A DNA stretch of 64,000 nt from Oscillospiraceae bacterium (GTDB lineage Bacteria > Bacillota > Clostridia > Saccharofermentanales > Fastidiosipilaceae): positions 1 to 64,000 of the forward strand of contig JASBZA010000003.1 of NCBI GenBank assembly GCA_029983685.1, given 5' to 3'. Below the pieces are notes generated by a model. That model was given only the letters and a program-made list of their open reading frames with translations. It did not search any database and was not told the origin of the DNA. A program made the position numbers and the translations under genes. Below, piece by piece: positions 8,020-16,303 of this stretch (positions are counted from its first letter, which is position 1; every line of letters begins with the position of its first letter).

Positions 8020-9555
8020 ATGACAGATGATAAAACTAAAGCTGTAAAACAAGCTAAAACTAAAAATAAAAATAAGAAAAACGGACCTCATAGAGACAGA
8101 CGTAATAAAACGCTGAAGAGGACGGCTATTTTATCGGTAGTTGTGCTTATTGCCATTGTTATTGCCGTGAATTTGATTTTGCATCAGACCTTAGGTGCCA
8201 AGCTCCAATTTGACTGGACGCCTAATAAGGTTCAGACCTTAAGCGATGTGTCCAAGAATCTCTTGAAGCAAAATGACAAGGATATTAAGGTCACCGTTCT
8301 AAGCTCCAGAGATACTTTCCCCGGTCCTTACAGCCAGGGCGATTTGACCTTTGTGCCGAATCTTTTGGATGAATATAAAGATGCCTCAAACGGTCACCTG
8401 GAAGTATCCTATGTTGATCCGGTAGAGAATCCCGCTATCTTGGATACATTAGATCCTAACAAGGTTCATAACATTCAGCGTTATCAGGTGGTCGTATCCA
8501 ACGATGACTATTCCAAGCTGAAGGTCTTGAAGTCCTCGGATTTCTTGGCTATTCAGTCTCAACAACAACAACTCTACTTAACGGGTTACACGGCAGAAGA
8601 AGCCATCAGTTCTGCTATTCAGCTGGTGACCAGTGATGTTACCCCCGTCGCCTATTTTATTGAGGGGCACGGAGAGAGCACAACCGAAGACGGCTTCAAG
8701 ATGTTAGGTCTATTGTTGGAACAAAATCGTTACTATGTCGATAAGCTTGATACCAGGACCGCAACGGCCATCCCCGACGATGCCGAACTCTTGGTACTTT
8801 TGGAGCCTAAGCAGGATCTGTCGGAAGAAGAAGTGCCGCTTTTGGTAGACTTCTTAATGAAGGGCAGAAACCTTCTGGTGGTAAGATCTTTTAGCACGAC
8901 GGAATTTACCAATCTCAATAAGGTATTAGCCGAATTTAATTTGAAACTTACCAATAACCGCGTCCAGGAAACCAATCAGGATAAGGTAGTCCAGTACTAC
9001 GATAATGCCTTCCTGGCCGAAATTCCGTCCAGTCCTATTTTTGACCAGAGTGCGGAAACAGCAGGTGCCTTGGTTGCCGATGCGGCTCAGATTGTGACGG
9101 CGGATAATGCCAAAGACTGGATTGAGACTTCCTCGGTCCTCCAAAGTTCTGCAGAAGGTGTCTTAGAATTAGGCGGAGACAAGGATAAGAGGTCTCAGTC
9201 AGGTTCTGTTCTTTCTATCGGTATGTACGGTAAGAATAGAGGCCGTGTAGACGGATCCAATGTGACCGAGCCTGCCGAAGTAACGGTTATCGGTTCCTCC
9301 TGGATTTTCTCTGACTCGGCTATGATGAACTTCCCGGGCAACTATCTTTTGGCCAACGGTTCAGTCAGCACGATGAGCAATACGGCAGATCAAACGGGTG
9401 ACCTTATGATTAAGCCCAGCCCGGTAGTGAGTTACTACCTGCCGACCAGAAGCCAAAATGTCTACCAGCTCTTGTCTTGGACTTTCCTCCTATTTATCCC
9501 TGTAGCTTTATTAATTACAGCCTTGGTTATTTATAGGAGACGCAGGAAACTCTAA
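8020..9555 (+). CDS. GldG-like component of ABC transporter (periplasmic-type domain with two TM anchors)
   Basis: A 511-residue protein with a lysine-rich cytoplasmic N-terminus (1-35), a membrane span at about 37-56, a large extracytoplasmic domain and a C-terminal span (about 485-505) followed by YRRRRKL. The extracytoplasmic part fits the GldG/ABC-type uncharacterised family, including the FIEGHGESTTEDGFKMLG block (about 213-230). The start has a GGAGG site. It is co-transcribed with its ATPase and permease. Biochemical function is not known for this family outside gliding bacteria. Confidence 0.85.
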   Translation: MTDDKTKAVKQAKTKNKNKKNGPHRDRRNKTLKRTAILSVVVLIAIVIAVNLILHQTLGAKLQFDWTPNKVQTLSDVSKNLLKQNDKDIKVTVLSSRDTFPGPYSQGDLTFVPNLLDEYKDASNGHLEVSYVDPVENPAILDTLDPNKVHNIQRYQVVVSNDDYSKLKVLKSSDFLAIQSQQQQLYLTGYTAEEAISSAIQLVTSDVTPVAYFIEGHGESTTEDGFKMLGLLLEQNRYYVDKLDTRTATAIPDDAELLVLLEPKQDLSEEEVPLLVDFLMKGRNLLVVRSFSTTEFTNLNKVLAEFNLKLTNNRVQETNQDKVVQYYDNAFLAEIPSSPIFDQSAETAGALVADAAQIVTADNAKDWIETSSVLQSSAEGVLELGGDKDKRSQSGSVLSIGMYGKNRGRVDGSNVTEPAEVTVIGSSWIFSDSAMMNFPGNYLLANGSVSTMSNTADQTGDLMIKPSPVVSYYLPTRSQNVYQLLSWTFLLFIPVALLITALVIYRRRRKL

Positions 9556-9591
9556 TATCCGATTGGTCTCAACCTAGCAAAGGAGTTTAGG

Positions 9592-11163
9592 ATGAAGAAA
9601 ACCAAAAATTTAATTATTATGGTGGTGATTCTGGTCCTTTTAGTAGGAGCCTATGCGCTCTATCGCATCTTGGACACAGGAGAAGAGGGACCCGGTGAGG
9701 AGACCGGACCTTCCTCGCCCAAAATCGAGGCCTTGGTAGAAGTAGAGCCAGACAATGTCGACACGGTAACCATTACAAATGCCGAGGACCAGATTGTGCT
9801 AAAGTCCGAACGCTTCACACCGACGCCGACCCCGACTCCCGAAGACTATGTGCCTGTTACGGGTAAGGCAGAAGAAGACCCCAAGCCTATCCAAAAATGG
9901 ACGTGGGAAGGTCAAGCACCAATCGGTTTAGACCAAAGCAAGCTGGACAGTTTGGGTAAAAATCTCATGCGGCTCTCTTCTATAGAAGACCTGGGTGAGA
10001 AGGAAACGGAAGCTTTGGCCGAATACGGTTTGGACAAAGCTCAGGCAAGCCTAAAATATGCTCTTAATAATGGCGATAGCATTGAAGTCCTCTTGGGTAA
10101 CCAGGTCCAGTCTGCTTCCTCCAGCCAATACTATGCCTATAATAAGACTACAAAACGTTTGGGTGTTGTTTCGTCCCCTGCTCAATATATGTTGACCACG
10201 CGTTACGACCTCATGGAAAACAAGTTAGTGCCCTATAATGCTTATGAACTTAAAGGCTTTGAGCTGACGCGCTTAGGCGAACCCTATCCTGTTAAGGCTA
10301 AGAATTTAGCGCCTTTGTCTCATGAAGACAGCATGGATGAAGAAAAACTCCATGAAGAGAAGGCAGAATGGCAGCTGGAAAGCCCGGTTAGCTGGGCAGG
10401 AAACAGCAATACGATTTTGGCCTTTTTAACCGAGCTCCAAGACTTGCAAGCGGACAGCTTCCTTCCTTATAAGAAGGAAGATTTGGCCAAATACGGTCTG
10501 GATACCCCTCAATATCAGTTAAGCTTGGAGGGAGAAAACGGTACGATTCAATATGATTTCGGCCAAAGTGTGACAGGCGATGTCCGCTACGGTATGGTTG
10601 AGGGACAGGACCGGATTTTCTCTTACAAGGCACAAGACTTAAGCAAAATCGGAGCTAAAACCTTAGAGTTCTATGATCGTTTCGCTGCCCTGGTTAATAT
10701 CCAGGATGCTGGAAAGCTTACCATAGACCTAGGCCAAGACGGTGTTTATGTATCCGACATCTTCCATCCTTCTAAAGAAGAAGAGGAGGCTGCCGGTGAT
10801 AAGGAGTTGGAACCTACCTATACACTCAACGGCAAGGATGCTAATGTGAAAAATGCCAGTGATAAGAAGCTTTTCAGTAAGTACTATCAGGCGGTTATAG
10901 GTGTGCGTTTTGCCGGTATCGACAAGGAAGCTAATCCTTCGGCTGACGATGCGGCTGTTTACAAAATCACCTACGAAATGCGCACGGATAAAGATGATAT
11001 TCGCTTGGCATTCACGAAGAGAGATGATAAAACGCTCTATGTTTTCAAAGACGGCATCTACACCGGCTTTTATGCGGATATAATGGACTTTGAGGATAAT
11101 GGCGACTTGGATTCGCCCAGTGTAAAATTAGCTTTGCAAGAACTGGAAAAAGCAATTAACTAA
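9592..11163 (+). CDS. DUF4340 domain protein, membrane anchored
   Basis: A 523-residue protein with an N-terminal membrane anchor (about 7-25) and a threonine/proline repeat TPTPTPTPED (about 77-87) acting as a linker. Two DUF4340-like repeats follow, recognisable by the recurring pattern of LAEYGLD...L and LAKYGLDTPQYQLSL. DUF4340 proteins regularly follow GldG genes, so this is the usual fourth component of this transporter type. It is predicted to be extracytoplasmic. Spacing to GldG is 36 bases, with AAAGGAGTTTAGG before the ATG. Confidence 0.85.
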   Translation: MKKTKNLIIMVVILVLLVGAYALYRILDTGEEGPGEETGPSSPKIEALVEVEPDNVDTVTITNAEDQIVLKSERFTPTPTPTPEDYVPVTGKAEEDPKPIQKWTWEGQAPIGLDQSKLDSLGKNLMRLSSIEDLGEKETEALAEYGLDKAQASLKYALNNGDSIEVLLGNQVQSASSSQYYAYNKTTKRLGVVSSPAQYMLTTRYDLMENKLVPYNAYELKGFELTRLGEPYPVKAKNLAPLSHEDSMDEEKLHEEKAEWQLESPVSWAGNSNTILAFLTELQDLQADSFLPYKKEDLAKYGLDTPQYQLSLEGENGTIQYDFGQSVTGDVRYGMVEGQDRIFSYKAQDLSKIGAKTLEFYDRFAALVNIQDAGKLTIDLGQDGVYVSDIFHPSKEEEEAAGDKELEPTYTLNGKDANVKNASDKKLFSKYYQAVIGVRFAGIDKEANPSADDAAVYKITYEMRTDKDDIRLAFTKRDDKTLYVFKDGIYTGFYADIMDFEDNGDLDSPSVKLALQELEKAIN

Positions 11164-11180
11164 GACTTCATGTGAGGGAA

Positions 11181-12353
11181 ATGGCCAAATCGTTTAAAAA
11201 CAAGACCTATAAGTTATCAGGCTCGCTGCTCTTGCCAGGCCTGACCTTTTTCTTGGCTCTGCTCATTATGGCGGTCCTTTTGGTCCTGCCCCAAGATAAG
11301 CTCTTGGCAGGAAAAAACCAGGCTGTGGCGCCGCCGGTGGAGCTGAATAGTCAGGTGTTATTGAGTCTTAACAAGGGCGAAAGCGACCGCTATTACCCTT
11401 ATTCTGATCAGTATCTGCTTAGACTTTCCAACGACTTGGTGACTTATCTGACCTTGACCGGTCGAGAGGAGATGTCCTTTCCCATCCAAGTGAACAATCT
11501 TTATATGGATCAGGCGGGTTCCTATTTTCTGATCGGAGACTTGGGCGGCTATAATTTTTATCTCTTCGATCAAGAAGGTTTACAGTACTACGGGAGGACC
11601 GACGAGCCTATTGAGGCTTTAAGTGTATCTCCGACAGGTGCCTCTTCTTTTATTCTTAATGAAGCGACCTCTAAGGGAATCGTCAGAATTTTAGATGACA
11701 AGGGTAAGCACCTTTTAGACTGGAGAATTAGAGACAGGCTCTACTCCGGCTACCCGCTTAATATGGCTTTCACACCCGACGGTAAATTTCTGGATGTGTC
11801 CTTAATTAATACCGACGGGGCAAGTCTGAGACCCATTTATTATCAAATTGATTTAGAAGCCTTACAACTTTCCAAGGCCGTTCATTTAGAAGGTGACTTG
11901 CTCTATCCGCTTTTGTTGGCCAAAGATGCCAACACGGCTTATTTAGTCAGCAGCTCCCATATAATCAAGGTCGAAGAACTCAAGTCCAACGTCCTTTTAG
12001 AATTCTCCGAGATTTACGAAGCCTTGCCCGGCGAGAAAGGTTTGGGTATTTTAGGCAGACAGTCTGAAGGAGATGAGAAGCGTTTTTACTACATCCCTTA
12101 TGTCGAAGGGCAGACCCACCCTATCGAAGGTAATTTAGAGGCCAAAGAAATCGGTCGGGATGCCTACCTCCTGATCAAAGGTCATGGTAAAATGGCCCTT
12201 GCGAATCCGGAAGGCGTCTACATCTTAGATGAGAATCGGTCTGAGGCTTTGAACTTTCTGTCTTTGAAGTCACCGGTTCAGAAGATGACTTTTATTAAAG
12301 AAGATGTTCTTCTGGTCATTATGGAAGACCAGGTTCGTTTAGTAAGAGTGTAA
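11181..12353 (+). CDS. membrane-anchored beta-propeller-like protein, DUF5711-like
   Basis: About 390 residues with one N-terminal membrane span (about 12-36) and then a series of short beta-rich repeats of the form 'value displayed, value named'. Examples are VNNLYMDQAGSYFLIGDLGG and IEALSVSPTGASSFIL, in the style of DUF5711 or WD40-like propellers. An in-frame GTG at 11172 adds three residues, but the GTGAGGGA that contains it looks like the ribosome binding site for the ATG at 11181. It follows DUF4340 closely, so it is a candidate accessory of the transporter. Function unknown. Confidence 0.65.
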   Translation: MAKSFKNKTYKLSGSLLLPGLTFFLALLIMAVLLVLPQDKLLAGKNQAVAPPVELNSQVLLSLNKGESDRYYPYSDQYLLRLSNDLVTYLTLTGREEMSFPIQVNNLYMDQAGSYFLIGDLGGYNFYLFDQEGLQYYGRTDEPIEALSVSPTGASSFILNEATSKGIVRILDDKGKHLLDWRIRDRLYSGYPLNMAFTPDGKFLDVSLINTDGASLRPIYYQIDLEALQLSKAVHLEGDLLYPLLLAKDANTAYLVSSSHIIKVEELKSNVLLEFSEIYEALPGEKGLGILGRQSEGDEKRFYYIPYVEGQTHPIEGNLEAKEIGRDAYLLIKGHGKMALANPEGVYILDENRSEALNFLSLKSPVQKMTFIKEDVLLVIMEDQVRLVRV

Positions 12354-12362
12354 GGTCATAGT

Positions 12363-13007
12363 ATGGAATTAGAATACAAGTATTACGTACCTTCTACCTA
12401 TGAGGTAGAGGCTATAGTTGATAACCCCTATTGGCGAGGCTTTCATTTGACTCCCTGGACCAAGGTCCTTCATATGGCCAGGTATCTATTAGACCAGGAA
12501 GATATATTGAGTAAGCATTTTGTGGCCTGCCGTCTGCGTTTAGAAAAAGAGGGTTATATTCTGTGTTTTAAGAAAAGTCAGGGACCCAACGGTACCTTAT
12601 CCCATCGGATTGAATTAAACTTCCCCTGGAACGAGACCATTCCTACGATAAGTGAATGTAAAGATCTCTTAAGCCGGTCGGAAGACCCGGATGCGGCCAA
12701 AGTTTTGCAAGTCCTAAACCTTATTAAGGAAGATTTCTTCTCCTACGTTTTGGTGGCAGACTGCTTACGTTATGAAACTTTGTTAGAAGAGGAAAATTTA
12801 CGTGTTCAGGTTACGGTAGACCGGGGCGAATTATCGGTTAAATCGCATTCTAAGCCCTGCTACGAGCTGGAGGTAGAATACCTGTCCGGGGACTTGGAAC
12901 GCTTCCATAGCCTGGCTAGTGACATACAGGAGGTCTTCGGGCTTCTAGCCCCTACCGAGAATAAGTTCTCTCGCCTTCATGCCATGTGGAATCGCTATTA
13001 TGCTTAA
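12363..13007 (+). CDS. CYTH (triphosphate tunnel) domain protein
   Basis: A 214-residue protein starting with the ExExK motif of CYTH/triphosphate tunnel metalloenzymes (E2, E4, K6 in MELEYKYY). Further family features are the alternating charged strands ACRLRLEKEGYILCFKKS (about 56-73), VQVTVDRGELS and the acidic ELEVEYLSG. These enzymes hydrolyse inorganic triphosphate or act on nucleotide triphosphates with divalent metals. The substrate here is unknown. It begins ten bases after the propeller gene and overlaps the next gene by eight bases. Confidence 0.8.
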   Translation: MELEYKYYVPSTYEVEAIVDNPYWRGFHLTPWTKVLHMARYLLDQEDILSKHFVACRLRLEKEGYILCFKKSQGPNGTLSHRIELNFPWNETIPTISECKDLLSRSEDPDAAKVLQVLNLIKEDFFSYVLVADCLRYETLLEEENLRVQVTVDRGELSVKSHSKPCYELEVEYLSGDLERFHSLASDIQEVFGLLAPTENKFSRLHAMWNRYYA

Positions 13008-14352
13008 ACACGATAGAAGTAAAAAATATGATCTCATAGTAATAGGAGCGGGGGCCTCGGGCCTTTTCGCTTCTATTTTGTATAAGAGAAGAAAACCTGA
13101 AGCAAGGGTCCTGATTTTAGAAAAAATGGATAAGCCTGCTAAGCGCCTGCTGGCAACCGGAAACGGTCGCTGTAATTTTTTACCTTTGAGAGACTCTAAA
13201 AAGGCTTTTCATTCGAGTGAAGAGAAAGAAGCGCATGCCTATCTTGAGAGCGTATCCTTTGAAGAGGTTGAAGCTTATTGGGCTGACCTGGGGCTGGAGT
13301 GGACCTTGCTTGATAACGGTTACTATCCATCCAGCCTAAGGGCAGAGACCCTAGTGGAAATCCTGCTTTTTTGGGTAAAGAAACTGGGGATTGAATTAAG
13401 GACGGATTCGGAGCTGGTCGACTATGAGATAACAGAGAAGGACTTTAAAGTCTTTATCCGTTCTAAGGCAGAGGAGAAGAAAACTTATATTAGTCGCCAA
13501 GTGCTTCTGACTGCCGGCGGACAGAGCCAGAAAGCCTTGGGCGGGAGTCCGAATATTTATTCCCTTCTAGCCGGTCGGGGCTATGCGCTGGAAGAAACTT
13601 TTCCGGCCCTGTTAGGACTACCTTTGGTAAAACCTTCTAAGAGGCTACAAGGACAAAGAGTTCGGGCCGGCCTCCGCCTTTATCTAAAAGACGGTAAACA
13701 AGCTGTGCTGCTGGGAACGGATGTAGGCGAAATACAATTTAATAAGACCGGTCTTTCCGGTGTACCGGTTTTACAGCTCAGCGGGGCTTATACCGCAAGC
13801 CGCAAGGGCCTTAATCCTTCACCTTATATTTATAAAACGGAAGAATTAAGTCTTCTTTCTTCTGTCTTAGACTCGAGAAATTTAGCTTCTTATCTAAAAG
13901 ATGAGCCGGATTTTGACCGGATTTCCTTAACGGGTATGGGCCCTTATTTTTTCTTGCTGGATTTCTTTCCGCAAATCAGCCTAGAAGATTTTTCGACTTA
14001 TTGGGAAAAACGCATGAATCTGTTCGGCGGAGACCTAGAGCAAACGCTTCTTAATACGCTTCCTAAACAAGTGGCAATATATTTGGCCGGCGTTTTGGCC
14101 AAAGACAGGCATAAAGTGTCTAGCTTAAAGGCTTGGCCTTGGACCATAGCAGAGGACTTTGTAGCCGATAATGCCCAGGTAACGGGAGGAGGCGTAAAGT
14201 TTTCTAACTTAAGAGACAAGCGTCCGGAAAGCCGACTTGAACCGGGACTCTTTTTGGCCGGTGAGATTCTCAATATCTACGGCGACTGTGGAGGCAATAA
14301 TCTACTGTGGGCCTGGAAGTCTGCTATACTTGTCAGCCACGCACTAGATTAA
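13000..14352 (+). CDS. NAD(P)/FAD-dependent oxidoreductase, BaiN/HI0933 family
   Basis: A flavoprotein of the HI0933/BaiN family. The dinucleotide-binding motif VIGAGASGLFAS lies near residue 14, followed by KRLLATGNGRCNF and, at the C-terminus, GLFLAGEILNIYGDCGGNN, which is the family's late FAD-binding block. Starting at the ATG at 13000 gives 450 residues and overlaps the CYTH stop by eight bases. An earlier in-frame ATG at 12979 would add seven residues but has no better ribosome site. The physiological substrate is unknown. BaiN itself acts on bile acids, but most family members are not known to. Confidence 0.85.
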   Translation: MLKHDRSKKYDLIVIGAGASGLFASILYKRRKPEARVLILEKMDKPAKRLLATGNGRCNFLPLRDSKKAFHSSEEKEAHAYLESVSFEEVEAYWADLGLEWTLLDNGYYPSSLRAETLVEILLFWVKKLGIELRTDSELVDYEITEKDFKVFIRSKAEEKKTYISRQVLLTAGGQSQKALGGSPNIYSLLAGRGYALEETFPALLGLPLVKPSKRLQGQRVRAGLRLYLKDGKQAVLLGTDVGEIQFNKTGLSGVPVLQLSGAYTASRKGLNPSPYIYKTEELSLLSSVLDSRNLASYLKDEPDFDRISLTGMGPYFFLLDFFPQISLEDFSTYWEKRMNLFGGDLEQTLLNTLPKQVAIYLAGVLAKDRHKVSSLKAWPWTIAEDFVADNAQVTGGGVKFSNLRDKRPESRLEPGLFLAGEILNIYGDCGGNNLLWAWKSAILVSHALD

Positions 14353-14375
14353 TGATTAATGAGGAGGACAACCCT

Positions 14376-15638
14376 ATGACGAAGACCGCATGGCTTAGCT
14401 TAGATCAGGCCAAAGCTATTAAAGAGAAGATACCTACACCCTTTCATATTTATAATGAAAGTATGATTCGGCAAAATGCCCGACAACTTTACCAAGCCTT
14501 TAGTTGGAATAAGGGTTTCAAAGAATATTTTGCGGTAAAAGCCACCCCTAATCCTCAGATTCTAAAAATCTTGCAAGAGGAAGGCTGTGGGGTAGATTGT
14601 TCATCGCTGTCCGAGCTTATCATGTCCGACCGGGTCGGCTTTAAAGGACACGATATTATGTTCTCGTCTAATGCGACACCGGCCGAGGATTTTCGTAAAG
14701 CCTTTGAATTGGGTGCCATTATTAACTTTGACGATATCAGCCACATCCCTTTCTTCTTGGAACATGTTTCTCCCGAACTTCCGGAGGAAATCTCTTTTCG
14801 CTACAACCCGGGCGGTATTTATGAGGTATCTAACGGCATCATGGATAACCCCGGCGAAGCTAAGTACGGCATGACCCATGACCATATTATGAAGGCTGCC
14901 CGCCTGGTACGCGAAAAGGGTGTCAAACGCCTGGGCCTCCATGCCTTTCTGGTCTCCAATGCTATAGGAAACGACTATTATCCTGAGTTGGCTAGGACAC
15001 TTTTCGACCTGGCGGTTGAAGTAAAAAAAGAATCCGGTCTGGAGATTTCTTTCATAAACCTCTCGGGCGGAATCGGTGTCAACTATAAACCGGACCAAGA
15101 AGCCGTTGATATCCATAAGGTAGGAGAGGGCGTACAAAAGGTTTATGAAGAGGTCCTGGTCCCTGCCGGCATGGGGGAGGTCAGGATTTGCACAGAATTG
15201 GGACGCTTTCTTTTGGCCCCGGCCGGAGCCCTCATAAGTCAAGTGTTGCACCTCAAGAATACCTATAAAACCTATGTCGGTCTGGATGCCTGTGCGGCTA
15301 ATCTTATGCGGCCCGCTATCTACGGTGCCTACCACCACATTACCGTTCTGGGAAAAGAGAACCTGAAATCGGACCACACTTATGACGTGACGGGCGGCCT
15401 TTGTGAAAACAATGACAAGTTTGCCATTGATAGAAAATTGCCTGAAATAGATAAAGGGGATATTATATATATTCATGATACCGGTGCGCACGGTTTCGCT
15501 ATGGGCTACAACTACAACGGAAAATTAAGGTCAGCCGAAGTTTTATTGCAAGAAGACGGAGGCTTTCGAATGATTCGCCGTGCCGAGACGGTAGAAGATT
15601 ATTTCAGAACTTTAGAAGGCTTTTGGCCTGAAGCATAA
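14376..15638 (+). CDS. lysA: diaminopimelate decarboxylase, divergent subfamily
   Basis: A PLP-dependent alanine-racemase-fold decarboxylase that makes lysine from meso-diaminopimelate. The PLP lysine is in YFAVKATPNP. Other blocks are SGGIGVNYK, CTELGRFLLAPAG, NLMRPAIYGAYHH and GGLCENNDKFA. Several differ from standard LysA: the HIGS region reads AFLVSNAIG, EPGR is ELGR, and CES-D is CENND. The ATG at 14376 sits behind GAGGAGG, which is far better than upstream in-frame codons and gives 420 residues. It follows the flavoprotein and precedes a cyclophilin gene by 16 bases. Confidence 0.85.
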   Translation: MTKTAWLSLDQAKAIKEKIPTPFHIYNESMIRQNARQLYQAFSWNKGFKEYFAVKATPNPQILKILQEEGCGVDCSSLSELIMSDRVGFKGHDIMFSSNATPAEDFRKAFELGAIINFDDISHIPFFLEHVSPELPEEISFRYNPGGIYEVSNGIMDNPGEAKYGMTHDHIMKAARLVREKGVKRLGLHAFLVSNAIGNDYYPELARTLFDLAVEVKKESGLEISFINLSGGIGVNYKPDQEAVDIHKVGEGVQKVYEEVLVPAGMGEVRICTELGRFLLAPAGALISQVLHLKNTYKTYVGLDACAANLMRPAIYGAYHHITVLGKENLKSDHTYDVTGGLCENNDKFAIDRKLPEIDKGDIIYIHDTGAHGFAMGYNYNGKLRSAEVLLQEDGGFRMIRRAETVEDYFRTLEGFWPEA

Positions 15639-15654
15639 GTGAGGGAGACAGTAG

Positions 15655-16302
15655 ATGAAAAACAGTAAACGTATGACGAGATTTTTTAAGACCGGCCTAG
15701 TAATGGTTATGGCTCTGGTCTTTATACTGGGCTTAAGTGCCTGCGGTAAGAAAAAGCAAAACAAGGATGGTTGGCCTGACTTTGTCGAGACCGAAGACGT
15801 GACCAACTATATTGAATTTACCATGGATGACGGCGTGGTCTTCATAGCCGAGTTGGATCCCGAAGCCGCTCCTATAACCGTACAAAACTTCCAAAAGTTA
15901 GTAGGGGAGAAGTTTTACGACGGTTTGACCTTTCACCGTATTGTGGAAGGCTTCGTTGCTCAGGGAGGGGATCCTCAGGGTGACGGCATGGGCGGTCCCG
16001 GTTATGCCATTGTAGGAGAATTTAACGCTAACGGTCATCCAAACCCTATTTTGCATAAGAAGGGGACCTTATCTATGGCCAGATCGCAGGATTACGACAG
16101 TGCCGGCTCACAGTTTTTTATCTGCCTGGACGATAATTCCGCTTCGCACTTAGACGGCGAATATGCCGCATTCGGCCACGTTATCTACGGTATGGATATT
16201 GTGGAAGATTTCTCTAAGGACTACTTGAAGGCTAAGGATAAGTCCAAAGTACCGACCATGAAGACCGTACGCTTCGTAATGGAAGCAGCGCCGACTAAAT
16301 AA
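15655..16302 (+). CDS. peptidyl-prolyl cis-trans isomerase (cyclophilin), lipoprotein
   Basis: A 215-residue secreted foldase. The N-terminus is a lipoprotein signal: basic KNSKRMTRFFK, a hydrophobic stretch, then the lipobox LSAC with the lipidated Cys near residue 31. The cyclophilin domain follows with FHRIVEGFVAQGGDPQGDG and SQFFICLDDN, the usual catalytic blocks. It would be anchored on the outer face of the membrane. It is the last gene of the operon and ends at a terminator located within the 3' end of the opposing ABC-F gene. Confidence 0.92.
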   Translation: MKNSKRMTRFFKTGLVMVMALVFILGLSACGKKKQNKDGWPDFVETEDVTNYIEFTMDDGVVFIAELDPEAAPITVQNFQKLVGEKFYDGLTFHRIVEGFVAQGGDPQGDGMGGPGYAIVGEFNANGHPNPILHKKGTLSMARSQDYDSAGSQFFICLDDNSASHLDGEYAAFGHVIYGMDIVEDFSKDYLKAKDKSKVPTMKTVRFVMEAAPTK

Positions 16303-16303
16303 A

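Noticed and set aside
14601..15491. A ~296-codon open frame on the minus strand inside lysA.
   Set aside because: It is a shadow of the real gene. Its translation has no recognisable domain and no ribosome binding site, while the plus-strand LysA frame is fully conserved.
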